A DNA stretch of 64,000 nucleotides. Source: Ruegeria discodermiae. GTDB lineage: Bacteria > Pseudomonadota > Alphaproteobacteria > Rhodobacterales > Rhodobacteraceae. This document shows positions 19,106 to 27,566 of the stretch, one piece after another. Numbering within the stretch: the stretch's first letter is position 1; each line of letters begins with the position of its first letter. The translations under genes were made by a program, and so were the position numbers. The stretch lies in NCBI RefSeq assembly GCF_030758345.1, contig NZ_JAVAMO010000002.1:124001-188000 (forward strand). Direction: 5' to 3'. The notes beneath the pieces are model-generated. The model searched no databases, was not told the DNA's origin, and saw only the letters and a list, made by a program, of their open reading frames with translations.

Positions 19106-21301
19106 ATGACCGAATCCCGCGCCGGTGACCTGTTCCAACCCGGAGACCTGGTCAACAATACCTACCGGATTGAGGCCATACTGGGGCGGGGCGGCACCTC
19201 AGACGTCTATCGCGCCCGTTCCGAGATTTCGGGGCGGGTTGCCGCGCTGAAGGTTCTCAAGGCCGAGTTTTCCAGCAATGACGATTTCCTGGTCCTGCTG
19301 ACCCGCGAAGAAGAGATTCGCGAGATTCGCCATGACGCGGTGGTGCGCTATTCAGAAAACAACCGCACCCCCGAAGGCCATGTCTATCTGGTGATGGATT
19401 TCATAGATGGCCCGGGTCTGGACCAGAAGCTGAAACAGGGCCCGATGCCCCCTGATCAGTTGTTGACGGTCTGCAAGCGGGTCTGCGAAGGGTTGGAGGC
19501 TGCGCATGCCCGCAATATCGTCCACCGCGATCTGAGCCCCGACAACATCATCCTGCGCGATGGGGATCCGTCACAGGCGGTGATCATCGATTTTGGCATC
19601 GCCAAAGATACCAATCCGGGTGCCGAAACGATCGTCGGAAACGAATTTGCCGGCAAATATGCCTATGCGGCACCCGAACAGCTTTCGGGAAAGACGGACA
19701 GCCGCACCGATATCTATTCGCTGGGTGCGCTGCTGCTGGCCAATTTCCGGGGCCAGTCGCCGCAGGCGGGTCGCAACCCGATGGAAGTGATCGAGAACAA
19801 GAAACAGCCGCTAGACACCGAAGGCGTTCCCGAACCTTTGAAATCCGTCATCGACAAGATGACCGCGCCGGACCCTGCGGAACGGTTCCAGAGCGCGACA
19901 GCTGTTTTGCAGGCGCTGTCCAATGGCGGACCGATGCCCGTCACCGAAGAACCCGCGCTGGATGACGCCACTGTGATTGTGCCCCGTTCATCGCAGGCGG
20001 AGAGCGATGACCTGTCGGTTCCACCTGCCAGCATACCGCCCTCAAGCCCTCCCCCTTCCCGGCCCACGGCCACGCAGGAGAGCGGCGGGCGTGGCGGGCT
20101 GATCGCTGGGGGTGTTGTTCTGGCCATGGTGGCGCTTGGGGCAGGCGGATATTTCGGTGGCGTCTTCGACAGTTTTCTTGGGCCGAGCCTGCCGGTTGTT
20201 CAGCCCTATACGCTGGTGGTCGAAAAACGCGAGGGGCTGCCGCCCCGCGCCACCGGTTTTGCGCCGTCGGAAGAGGTGCGCGCCGAACTGACAGACGAGA
20301 TGACGCTGCAACAGGGCACGGCCGACCTAACGCTGGCTTCGGGTGACATTTCGTCCGATTGGGGCCAGGGCGTGACCTCGATTGTCGATACCTTGGCAGA
20401 TCTGGATACCTGGCGGCTCTCGGTCAGCGGCAACAGCGCGGAAGTCAGCGGTGACACCACCGACAGGCAGGTTCATGACACGGTCATACAGGCTTTTGCA
20501 GACGGGTTGCCCGGTGGTCTCGTTGGCGAGATCGATATCGAGCTTGAGCCGCTTTTCCTGGCCTCCGCATCCGTGCAGACAATTCTCGACAGTATGGCGG
20601 ATTGCGGACCGCTTGATCTGATCCGACCGCCATCGACCGGATATGGCCCCGACACCCCCATCGCGTTCACCGGCACCGTAGCCGGCGAAGCTACGATGGC
20701 AGCGCTACAGTCCGGGCTGGGAGCCGTGGCGGGCGATCGACCAGTCGAGGCGGATGTCGAGGTGCTGAACCCGACCCTGTGTCTGATCGAAAACTTTCTG
20801 CCCACCGCGCCACCCGGACCGATCTCGATCGACTTCCGAAATGGCGGCACCGACGAGTGGCAAAGTGAGGATGGCGCCTTTGTCGTGGGTGAGAACCCGA
20901 TCATCGACGTGATCCTGCCGCGCGAAATCAGGGACGGCTATCTCTCTGTTTCGGTGATTGATGTGTCGGGCAACGTGTTCCACCTGTTGCCTAACATCTC
21001 TCGGGCGGACAATAGTATCCCCGATTTGCGGAGGGGCGACAGGGGCGTGAAAGCCGTGCGGGTCGCCTATTCGCTGGAGGAAAGCGAAAAGAATGGCGGC
21101 ATCGCCTTCATGGTGGATGACAGCGCGCTTGGCAAAAGCAAGGTTATTGCGATCCACTCTGACAAACCGCTCTTTGCCGATATGCGGCCAACCACCGAAT
21201 CCGCAACCGGTTATGCCGAAGCGTTGCGGGATCGCAGCCGCAATCAGGATACCAATATCCTGTCTCTCAACAGCAAAATCCTCACGACCGTCGCCGAATA
21301 G
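19106..21301 (+). CDS. ppkA: PpkA-type membrane serine/threonine protein kinase (T6SS-associated)
   Basis: A 731-residue transmembrane Hanks-type kinase. The kinase domain (about 20-272) has the glycine loop LGRGGTSDVY, Lys49 in VAALK, catalytic HRDLSPDN (Asp142) and the metal site DFG (Asp162). A Ser/Pro-rich linker leads to one transmembrane helix (331-352) and a periplasmic half of about 380 residues that I cannot assign to a named domain. PpkA kinases switch T6SS on by phosphorylating Fha; here the opposing phosphatase and TagF are encoded nearby, but no Fha gene is in the window. The periplasmic region may sense an envelope signal. Confidence 0.85.
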   Translation: MTESRAGDLFQPGDLVNNTYRIEAILGRGGTSDVYRARSEISGRVAALKVLKAEFSSNDDFLVLLTREEEIREIRHDAVVRYSENNRTPEGHVYLVMDFIDGPGLDQKLKQGPMPPDQLLTVCKRVCEGLEAAHARNIVHRDLSPDNIILRDGDPSQAVIIDFGIAKDTNPGAETIVGNEFAGKYAYAAPEQLSGKTDSRTDIYSLGALLLANFRGQSPQAGRNPMEVIENKKQPLDTEGVPEPLKSVIDKMTAPDPAERFQSATAVLQALSNGGPMPVTEEPALDDATVIVPRSSQAESDDLSVPPASIPPSSPPPSRPTATQESGGRGGLIAGGVVLAMVALGAGGYFGGVFDSFLGPSLPVVQPYTLVVEKREGLPPRATGFAPSEEVRAELTDEMTLQQGTADLTLASGDISSDWGQGVTSIVDTLADLDTWRLSVSGNSAEVSGDTTDRQVHDTVIQAFADGLPGGLVGEIDIELEPLFLASASVQTILDSMADCGPLDLIRPPSTGYGPDTPIAFTGTVAGEATMAALQSGLGAVAGDRPVEADVEVLNPTLCLIENFLPTAPPGPISIDFRNGGTDEWQSEDGAFVVGENPIIDVILPREIRDGYLSVSVIDVSGNVFHLLPNISRADNSIPDLRRGDRGVKAVRVAYSLEESEKNGGIAFMVDDSALGKSKVIAIHSDKPLFADMRPTTESATGYAEALRDRSRNQDTNILSLNSKILTTVAE

Positions 21302-21326
21302 GGGTCATGACCGGTCTCTTGCGGGG

Positions 21327-22199
21327 CTATGTTTCGGCTTTTGAGGAAAACCAATCCAGCACGGCCTGCGTCGCGGGGTCTCGACGTTTGCTGCGCGCCG
21401 CGAGAAGATAGAAATTCTGCTTTCCAGAAAGCACCTCGGGTCTGATTTGCACAAGCTGCCCTGCTGCAAGTTCGCCTGCCACAAGGAACCGGCTGACCAA
21501 TGCGATCCCTTGCCCCGCGCGCGCGGCATCAATTGACAAGGTGGTCTGGCTCAACCGCAATCCGCGCCCGCTTTGATCTTCGATACCCAAAGCCTGAAGG
21601 TAATCAGGCCAAAGATCATGGGTGTCATGCAGCTTGGGCAGATCAGCCAGAACTGTGGGATCTAGCGGCAATGGACTGCCTGCGATCAGGGATGGCGCGG
21701 CAATGGCAATGATATCCTGCCGGAACAGGCGCATCGCCTCCAACGCGGCACCAAAGGGCGGCTCGCCCTGCCGGACTGCCAGATCGATGCCATCACCATG
21801 AAAGCGTGACACATTTTCGGTTGCCAGGATTTGCAGATCGATATCGGGATGGCTTGCGGCAAAATCAGGAAGGTTCGGGATCAGCCATTTGGCGGCAAAG
21901 CTGGGCGTCACGCTGATCAGAACTTTGCCCGGTGTAGGCCGCAGTGCTTCCGTCGCCGCGCGCAATTCCTGAAACGCCGCTGCGATACGCGCGTGATATC
22001 CGCGTCCGGCAGGGGTAAAGGAGACCCCTTTGGGCAGCCGTTCAAACAGCGGCAGACCCAGTTGTGCCTCCAACTGACGCACATGCTGCGCCACGGCCCC
22101 CTGCGTCACCCCCAACTCATCCGCCGCCGCGCGAAAGTTTAGATGCCTACCCGCGGCATCAAATGCCCGCAAAGCGTTCAGAGGAGGGAGTTGAGCCAT
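21327..22199 (-). CDS. LysR-family transcriptional regulator (GcvA-like)
   Basis: A 290-residue LysR regulator. The N-terminal winged helix (LNALRAFDAAGRHLNFRAAA, then LGVTQGAVAQHVRQLE) and the periplasmic-binding-protein-like effector domain have the pattern of the GcvA subgroup. The ligand and targets are unknown. It is convergent with the kinase gene (25 bp apart) and divergent from a small membrane protein gene at 22322, which is the most natural candidate target. Confidence 0.9.
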   Translation of the reverse strand: MAQLPPLNALRAFDAAGRHLNFRAAADELGVTQGAVAQHVRQLEAQLGLPLFERLPKGVSFTPAGRGYHARIAAAFQELRAATEALRPTPGKVLISVTPSFAAKWLIPNLPDFAASHPDIDLQILATENVSRFHGDGIDLAVRQGEPPFGAALEAMRLFRQDIIAIAAPSLIAGSPLPLDPTVLADLPKLHDTHDLWPDYLQALGIEDQSGRGLRLSQTTLSIDAARAGQGIALVSRFLVAGELAAGQLVQIRPEVLSGKQNFYLLAARSKRRDPATQAVLDWFSSKAET

Positions 22200-22321
22200 A
22201 TGGCAATACTATTCCTGCAGTCAGGAAACATCAATTCTCAGGCGCGATCGACGGTCGATGCCATTAAGTGGGGTCTTGAAAGGGTCGCCTGTACCGGCCC
22301 GATCAAGATGCCTTTGTCACC

Positions 22322-22588
22322 ATGAAAGCCGAAGCGATGCCCTTCAATCCTGCCCAAACTATGCCCCCGCTGGAGCGTCTTGCATTCATCCTCAAATGGG
22401 GTGCTTCAATCATCCAGATCATGGGTTACACCGCCACTGCCCTTGGGTGGACGCCGGTGAACCTCTATCTGTTTCTGGTGGGCGTGCTGGGCTGGTTCGC
22501 CGTTGGCGTATTGTGGAACGACAGGGCGATCATGCTGATCCATATCGTAGCGCTCGGGGCTATGCTTGTCGGGATGAGCAGCAGCTAG
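22322..22588 (+). CDS. Small two- to three-helix membrane protein (DUF6552-like)
   Basis: An 88-residue hydrophobic protein with about three membrane segments (LAFILKWGASIIQIMGYTA, VNLYLFLVGVLGWFAVGVLW, AIMLIHIVALGAMLVGM). It resembles the DUF6552 family that I associate with Rhodobacteraceae; this is from memory and the function is unknown. Divergent from the LysR gene and convergent with the phosphatase gene, with only 3 bp between the two coding ends. Confidence 0.6.
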   Translation: MKAEAMPFNPAQTMPPLERLAFILKWGASIIQIMGYTATALGWTPVNLYLFLVGVLGWFAVGVLWNDRAIMLIHIVALGAMLVGMSSS

Positions 22589-22591
22589 TTC

Positions 22592-23314
22592 TCAGACGAC
22601 CTCAATTACGATGACCGAGATGTTGTCGGCCCCGCCGCCATCCAGCGCCATCTGAACGAGCCGATCCGACACTGTTTCAAGCGGCAGCTCTTTTAGCGCC
22701 TTTTCCAGCATGGCAAAGGTCGCGTATTTGGTCAGCCCGTCCGAGCAGAGCAGGAACCGGTCGCCCGGCTGCAACTCGCCCCGGATCTTGTCCAGTTCCA
22801 GCTCTTCACCCACACCCACCGCGCGGGTGATGGCGTTTGATTGCGGGTGATGCTCGGCCTCGTCCCAGGTCATCTGCCCGTCGCGCACAAGATCGGCAAC
22901 GACGGAATGGTCGCTGGTCAGCATCTGAATCTTGCCGTCGCGCAGCAGATATATACGGCTGTCCCCGGCCCAGAGCCCGACAAAATGCCCGTTGGCCAGC
23001 ATCAGGCTGACCACGGTTGCGCCAATGGTCTTGCCGCCGCGCTTGTCGGCCTCGGCGCGGATCACCTTATGCGCTTTGCTGAGGGTATCGCGCAGCGCGT
23101 TCAACCGCTCGGCGGGCGGCAGGCCCGGCGGGATCGAGGCCGTCATGTCAGCGATCAGTCGGCTGGCGTAATCTCCGGCCTCGTGCCCGCCCATCCCGTC
23201 AGAGACAAGCCAGAGCCCCTCGTCCAGCATGGCCAGCACGGCGTCTTCGTTGACTTTACGCACCAGCCCAACATGGCTGCGGGCGCTGTATCGGACCCGG
23301 GGTCGTGAATTCAT
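22592..23314 (-). CDS. stp: PP2C-family serine/threonine phosphatase (PppA/Stp1-like)
   Basis: A 240-residue metal-dependent phosphatase. The aspartates that bind the metals are in VNEDAV (Asp24), VSDGMGGHEAG (Asp39) and GGGADNISVI near the end. A length close to 240 is typical of the stand-alone bacterial type. The start is the ATG at 23314, with AAGG 5 bases upstream, giving a 4-bp overlap with tagF. In T6SS clusters this enzyme (PppA) reverses PpkA phosphorylation and promotes disassembly. Last gene of the operon tssL-tssM-tagF-stp. Confidence 0.9.
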   Translation of the reverse strand: MNSRPRVRYSARSHVGLVRKVNEDAVLAMLDEGLWLVSDGMGGHEAGDYASRLIADMTASIPPGLPPAERLNALRDTLSKAHKVIRAEADKRGGKTIGATVVSLMLANGHFVGLWAGDSRIYLLRDGKIQMLTSDHSVVADLVRDGQMTWDEAEHHPQSNAITRAVGVGEELELDKIRGELQPGDRFLLCSDGLTKYATFAMLEKALKELPLETVSDRLVQMALDGGGADNISVIVIEVV

Positions 23315-23997
23315 ATGGGCCTTGCCTCGGTCCAGATTGCAGCAGTCAGGTTGAACAAACCTTGCATGTTTGCAGCCGTCGGTAAACCTTCGCAAACCAT
23401 CAGGCGTGGGACACCGGCAATTTCCGTGCTCCAGATGCTGGGCGCGCGGTATTCGCCTGCCATCAGACCCGAGGCGAGGTCCGGCAGGATGTCACCAATC
23501 CCTTCGCCTTGGGTCAGTATCAGCGTGCTGCCCGCCTTTCGGACCCGCGCATCACTGCGGCGTTGCGGAGCGGGCAAGCCGGCAAGCGCCTCCGCCAGGC
23601 GGTCTTTGGTCATGTCATCTTCCAGCGCGGCCAGCGCGACGTCTTCGAGCTTCAGGTAAAGCGCTGTCTCGCGGAAATGATCCAGAATGGCCGACCCTTC
23701 GGCGGAGGCAGGGGCGGTCAGGGTCAAGGGAAAGCGTCGGCCCACGCGGTCAACCGAGGGCATCAGCACGCCCAGCATCTTTTGTGGTCCCGCCAGACCC
23801 GGCGACAGGCAGAAGCGCCAGATCGGCGCAGACATGTACAACCCGTCCCATGCCTGGCCAGAGGCACCCTGCCCGTCCAACATGCCACGCTGAATCCACT
23901 CATCCCATACCTGCACAAAAGAGGCAGGAACATTCAGGCGGAAGAAATCGCCTACCGATGGCATTTTGCCAAACGCACCGAAGCCGGGGTGATCCAT
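23311..23997 (-). CDS. tagF: Type VI secretion-associated protein TagF
   Basis: A 228-residue protein starting GFGAFGKMPSVGDFFRLNVP, the hallmark opening of TagF; the segment DGLYMSAPIWRFCLSPG further in also fits. TagF is a post-translational repressor of T6SS; in some species it acts through Fha. Here it is a single domain, whereas in some Alphaproteobacteria it is fused to the PppA phosphatase. The close coupling with stp (4-bp overlap) echoes that fusion. Its start overlaps the tssM stop by one base (TGATG). Confidence 0.9.
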   Translation of the reverse strand: MDHPGFGAFGKMPSVGDFFRLNVPASFVQVWDEWIQRGMLDGQGASGQAWDGLYMSAPIWRFCLSPGLAGPQKMLGVLMPSVDRVGRRFPLTLTAPASAEGSAILDHFRETALYLKLEDVALAALEDDMTKDRLAEALAGLPAPQRRSDARVRKAGSTLILTQGEGIGDILPDLASGLMAGEYRAPSIWSTEIAGVPRLMVCEGLPTAANMQGLFNLTAAIWTEARPI

Positions 23998-26900
23998 CAG
24001 AACGACTTCGGACAGCTGAACTTGCTGAGCGCGGGCAGCGCAAAGGGGTTGAGCACCGAGCCAGATTGCAGTTGGAAAATCGCGATGCGTCCTCCGACAT
24101 TGAAGATCACCTTCTTGCGGTCCGATACGTTGGTGCGGCGTACCTCTGCCGCATCCAGCAGGCGGAACCAGGCCCAGGGACCATCGCGGGTCAGCACGCT
24201 TTCAATATTGCGTTTGGCCGGTTCAAAGCTGACACGTGCCAGCCCGACCGGGCCGGGCCAGGTGATCGCCATCGGCGTGGGCAATCCGCCGCGATGGCGG
24301 AACTCCAACGTCTGGCCATCGATCTCCAGCGTCACGCTCTTGGCCTTGGGATCCAGCGCTTCGGGCATGATCTGGAACTGGATCTGCGGTTGCGGGCCGT
24401 TGGCAAAGAATGCCTCCTTGATCTCGGCGGCATATTGCATTTGTTGCAGCACGGCGGGGCTGATGCCCAGATCGGTCTGGTTCACGCCGGTCTTCCATGA
24501 CCAGGGCCGCGTGCGCATATCCACATGTTTGGCCAGGGTCTGGGTGAAGAAGCTGTCAATCAACCCGCCGGGACCAAACAGCTTGGCAAAATCCCCCATC
24601 GCCACATCAGCGCGTGACCGGCGGTTGAACGGATAGCGATTGTCCAGCACCTGCGTGCAGAAGGGCAGCACATCGGCCTGCCAGCGCGCATTGATCGAGG
24701 CGCGGGTGCTGTCACTGGTGATGCCACTCGACCCGGTTATGACCTGCGTGGCCCAGCGTTCCATTGGTCCGTCGACACGTCCGGCCTCCTGCTGGAACTG
24801 CTGCAGCGCTACGCCGGTTTCCCCGCCTGACACGCCGCTGAACGACATCTTGTTCAACTCCTGATAAACCTCGGTCAGGCTGCCCATCAACTGGTCAAGC
24901 TGCGAGGGCTGGCCCTCGGGCTTTTCGGTCAGGTTGTGCAGCCATTCGAACCGGTCCTGCACATAGGTGCCCGGTGGCGCCGGGGGTGGGCCGCCCTGGG
25001 CGGTCGCGGATTTCGCCAGTGCCTCCAGCAGGATGCGGGTCTGGACAGAGGTATTGGCCTGCAATTCGATGCCTGCAACCGTGCCCAGCCCCTCGCTGAC
25101 CTCGGAATTGCCCAGCACCGATCGGTCCTCGGCCAGCTTGGTCTCATCCGAAATCGCGTTCAGGATATTGACGATGGGCGAGGTCGGGCCGGACAACACA
25201 TTGGTCACCTCGACCGCATGGCTGAGGCTTTCCATCGGGATGATATCGACATCGCCCAGCACCTGATCGTAGCGTGCGATATAGTCGTTGTAATAAAGGT
25301 CCAGCACATCACGGCTGAGCGCGGCCAGCGCCTGCTCGGTCTGTTCCGCCTCGCCGCGCGGGCCCAGCACCCAGCTTTCACCCTGTACCCGCCGGGCGAC
25401 GCCCAGAGCTTCGCCAAGGAACACGTTGTTGAAGCCGTCATAGGTGAAAATGCCCTCGATCCCGTCATTCAGCGGTCGGCCCGAGGAGCGGACCAGAACC
25501 CGGCTGACCGCCGGACCGCCCGCATCGGTGATACGCCATTCCGGCAAGGCCTGCGCGGCCTGGCTGGCGATGATCCCGTTATAGACACGTTGCGCCAGCG
25601 GCATTTCCGACAGGATACCCTGCACCTGCTCGACCAGTGGACCGTTCAGCGCGATCTCCTGCATTGGCTGAGTCAGCAGCGCGTCGAGATGGTCGTTGAG
25701 GTCCTGCCGGAACTCTGCCCTGCTCCCGTCGGGGAAGGAAACGGACCAGTCCAGATTCATCCACTGCTTGACCAGATCCTGGTTCATCGGCCCTTGCAGG
25801 CCGAGCATCAGATAGACCTTGAGCGCCTCATAAAGCACATCGGGGTTGTTGATATTGGCGGCCATCTGCTCTTCCAGACGCAGCAGAAGGCGGGGCAGGA
25901 AGCGCTGATTCAGCGCGGCGCGATAGGTTTGTGAGGCCTGCGTGCCAATCACCTCGCCCTGATAGAGGCCATAGGTCAGTTTCGGGTCCGGGCTTGGGTC
26001 TGACAGCACCGGGTTGGCGGGCATATCGCGCAGGTTGTTGAGCGCCTCGACCACCGGCACCAGATCAGTGTCACCCACCGGGCTGGGTGGCAGGGTTGCG
26101 GCAGCGGCCTGATAGGCGCTGACATGATCCTGCGCGTCGGCGATCAGCTCGGAATTGCCCAGGAAGGAGCGCACCAGCAGCCCGCCAATGCCGAGGGCTG
26201 CGATGATCGTCGCGGCAATCGAAACCCACTTGGTGATCTTGTAGCGCCGTTCGACCTTGTCATCGGCGCTGACAAGGCCCGCCTCGCGAAAGATCACCTC
26301 ATCGAACAGCCGTGTCAGGAAATAGGACCGCCCGGTCCCCGTGCCCGACCCAATAGCCTGCCGCCCGATCCCGAAGGTGCGCGCCATGCCCAGCATCAAC
26401 CGGTCAATAGGTGTGCCTTCCTGCGTGCCCGAGGTGAAATAGACCCCGCGCAACATCTGGCGGTGCTGGTAGCGATTGTCGTTGAACACCTCAGCCAGAA
26501 ACTCGCGAGCGGTCCTGCGCACGCTGGCCACCTGCACCGGGAAGCCAGCGATCAGCGCACGGCGCTGCGGGTCAGTCTCGGTCTGCATCCGCTCCAGCGC
26601 CTGGCTGTTCAGCCGCGCCAGAATGCCCGCGAATTCCTCGTCAAAGGCGGCTACAGGGCTGGCCTCGCCACGGGTTTTGTCCAACGGCAGGGTAAAACCC
26701 CAGACCTGTTCGCGATCTTCCTTGCCCAGATTGTCGTGGAACTCGGCAAAGCCAGCGATCAGGTCGGCCTTGGTAAAAAGCACGTAGATCGGGAAGCGCA
26801 CGCCCAGCTTCTCGCGCAGCTCTTCCAGTCGGCGGCGGATCGCCTTGGCGTTTTCCTTCTGGGTGATCTCATCCTGCAGCGACAGATCAGAAAGTGAAAT

Positions 26901-27566
26901 GGCAATCATCGCACCGTTGATCGGCTGGCGCTTGCGGTATTTCTTGAGCAGGCCGAGGAACCCGATCCAGGCCGCATTGTCGGTTTCGGCGTCGCTTTCC
27001 TGAGTGGTGTAGCGGCCCGCCGTGTCGATCAGCACCGCGTTTTCGGTGAACCACCAGTCACAATTGCGGGTGCCGCCGACACCGCCGATGGCGGTCTTGC
27101 CCATCTCTCCGGCCAGCGGAAATTTAAGGCCGGAATTGACGATCGCTGTGGTCTTGCCCGCACCGGGCGGCCCGATCATCACATACCAGGGCAGTTCATT
27201 GAGGTGTTTGCGCCCATTCTTAGATTTGCGCAGCGCGGCCATTGCCTGTTTCAGCTTGCCGCGCAGTTCGTCCAACTCGCTGCCCAGCATATCGGGTTCG
27301 TCGGCGACCGCATCGGTGATCTCTTCTTCCATCTTCTTGTCGCGCCGACGGCGGATGAAGAAGATGATCATCGCGATGACGAAAAGGAAGCCAAAAATCG
27401 CCCCGCCCCAGATCAGCCGTGACCAGATGCTGTCGAACGGTCGCCATTCCTCGGTGCCAATCATCGGGCCGAAATAATAAAGCGCCCCGGCCAGAACGGC
27501 CGCGGTGAAGAACAGGACGAAATAGATCGAGCGGAACAGGGGGAACAGGTATCTGCGGATAAACAT
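23997..27566 (-). CDS. tssM: Type VI secretion system membrane subunit TssM (IcmF)
   Basis: A 1189-residue inner-membrane protein of the T6SS membrane complex. Two helices lie near the N-terminus (about 12-32 and 52-71). A cytoplasmic GTPase-like domain carries a full Walker A, GPPGAGKT (132-139), and DTAG in VLIDTAGRYTT. A third helix (near 445-465) leads to the large periplasmic part with the IcmF-related and DUF1215-type C-terminal beta region (SVTLEIDGQTLEFRHRGG). With TssL and, normally, the lipoprotein TssJ, it forms the channel across the envelope. Length is normal. Coupled to tssL by a TGATG overlap. Confidence 0.95.
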   Translation of the reverse strand: MFIRRYLFPLFRSIYFVLFFTAAVLAGALYYFGPMIGTEEWRPFDSIWSRLIWGGAIFGFLFVIAMIIFFIRRRRDKKMEEEITDAVADEPDMLGSELDELRGKLKQAMAALRKSKNGRKHLNELPWYVMIGPPGAGKTTAIVNSGLKFPLAGEMGKTAIGGVGGTRNCDWWFTENAVLIDTAGRYTTQESDAETDNAAWIGFLGLLKKYRKRQPINGAMIAISLSDLSLQDEITQKENAKAIRRRLEELREKLGVRFPIYVLFTKADLIAGFAEFHDNLGKEDREQVWGFTLPLDKTRGEASPVAAFDEEFAGILARLNSQALERMQTETDPQRRALIAGFPVQVASVRRTAREFLAEVFNDNRYQHRQMLRGVYFTSGTQEGTPIDRLMLGMARTFGIGRQAIGSGTGTGRSYFLTRLFDEVIFREAGLVSADDKVERRYKITKWVSIAATIIAALGIGGLLVRSFLGNSELIADAQDHVSAYQAAAATLPPSPVGDTDLVPVVEALNNLRDMPANPVLSDPSPDPKLTYGLYQGEVIGTQASQTYRAALNQRFLPRLLLRLEEQMAANINNPDVLYEALKVYLMLGLQGPMNQDLVKQWMNLDWSVSFPDGSRAEFRQDLNDHLDALLTQPMQEIALNGPLVEQVQGILSEMPLAQRVYNGIIASQAAQALPEWRITDAGGPAVSRVLVRSSGRPLNDGIEGIFTYDGFNNVFLGEALGVARRVQGESWVLGPRGEAEQTEQALAALSRDVLDLYYNDYIARYDQVLGDVDIIPMESLSHAVEVTNVLSGPTSPIVNILNAISDETKLAEDRSVLGNSEVSEGLGTVAGIELQANTSVQTRILLEALAKSATAQGGPPPAPPGTYVQDRFEWLHNLTEKPEGQPSQLDQLMGSLTEVYQELNKMSFSGVSGGETGVALQQFQQEAGRVDGPMERWATQVITGSSGITSDSTRASINARWQADVLPFCTQVLDNRYPFNRRSRADVAMGDFAKLFGPGGLIDSFFTQTLAKHVDMRTRPWSWKTGVNQTDLGISPAVLQQMQYAAEIKEAFFANGPQPQIQFQIMPEALDPKAKSVTLEIDGQTLEFRHRGGLPTPMAITWPGPVGLARVSFEPAKRNIESVLTRDGPWAWFRLLDAAEVRRTNVSDRKKVIFNVGGRIAIFQLQSGSVLNPFALPALSKFSCPKSF

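Noticed and set aside
23370-24636. Two overlapping plus-strand frames of about 375 codons
   Set aside because: Both are antisense to tagF and the end of tssM.
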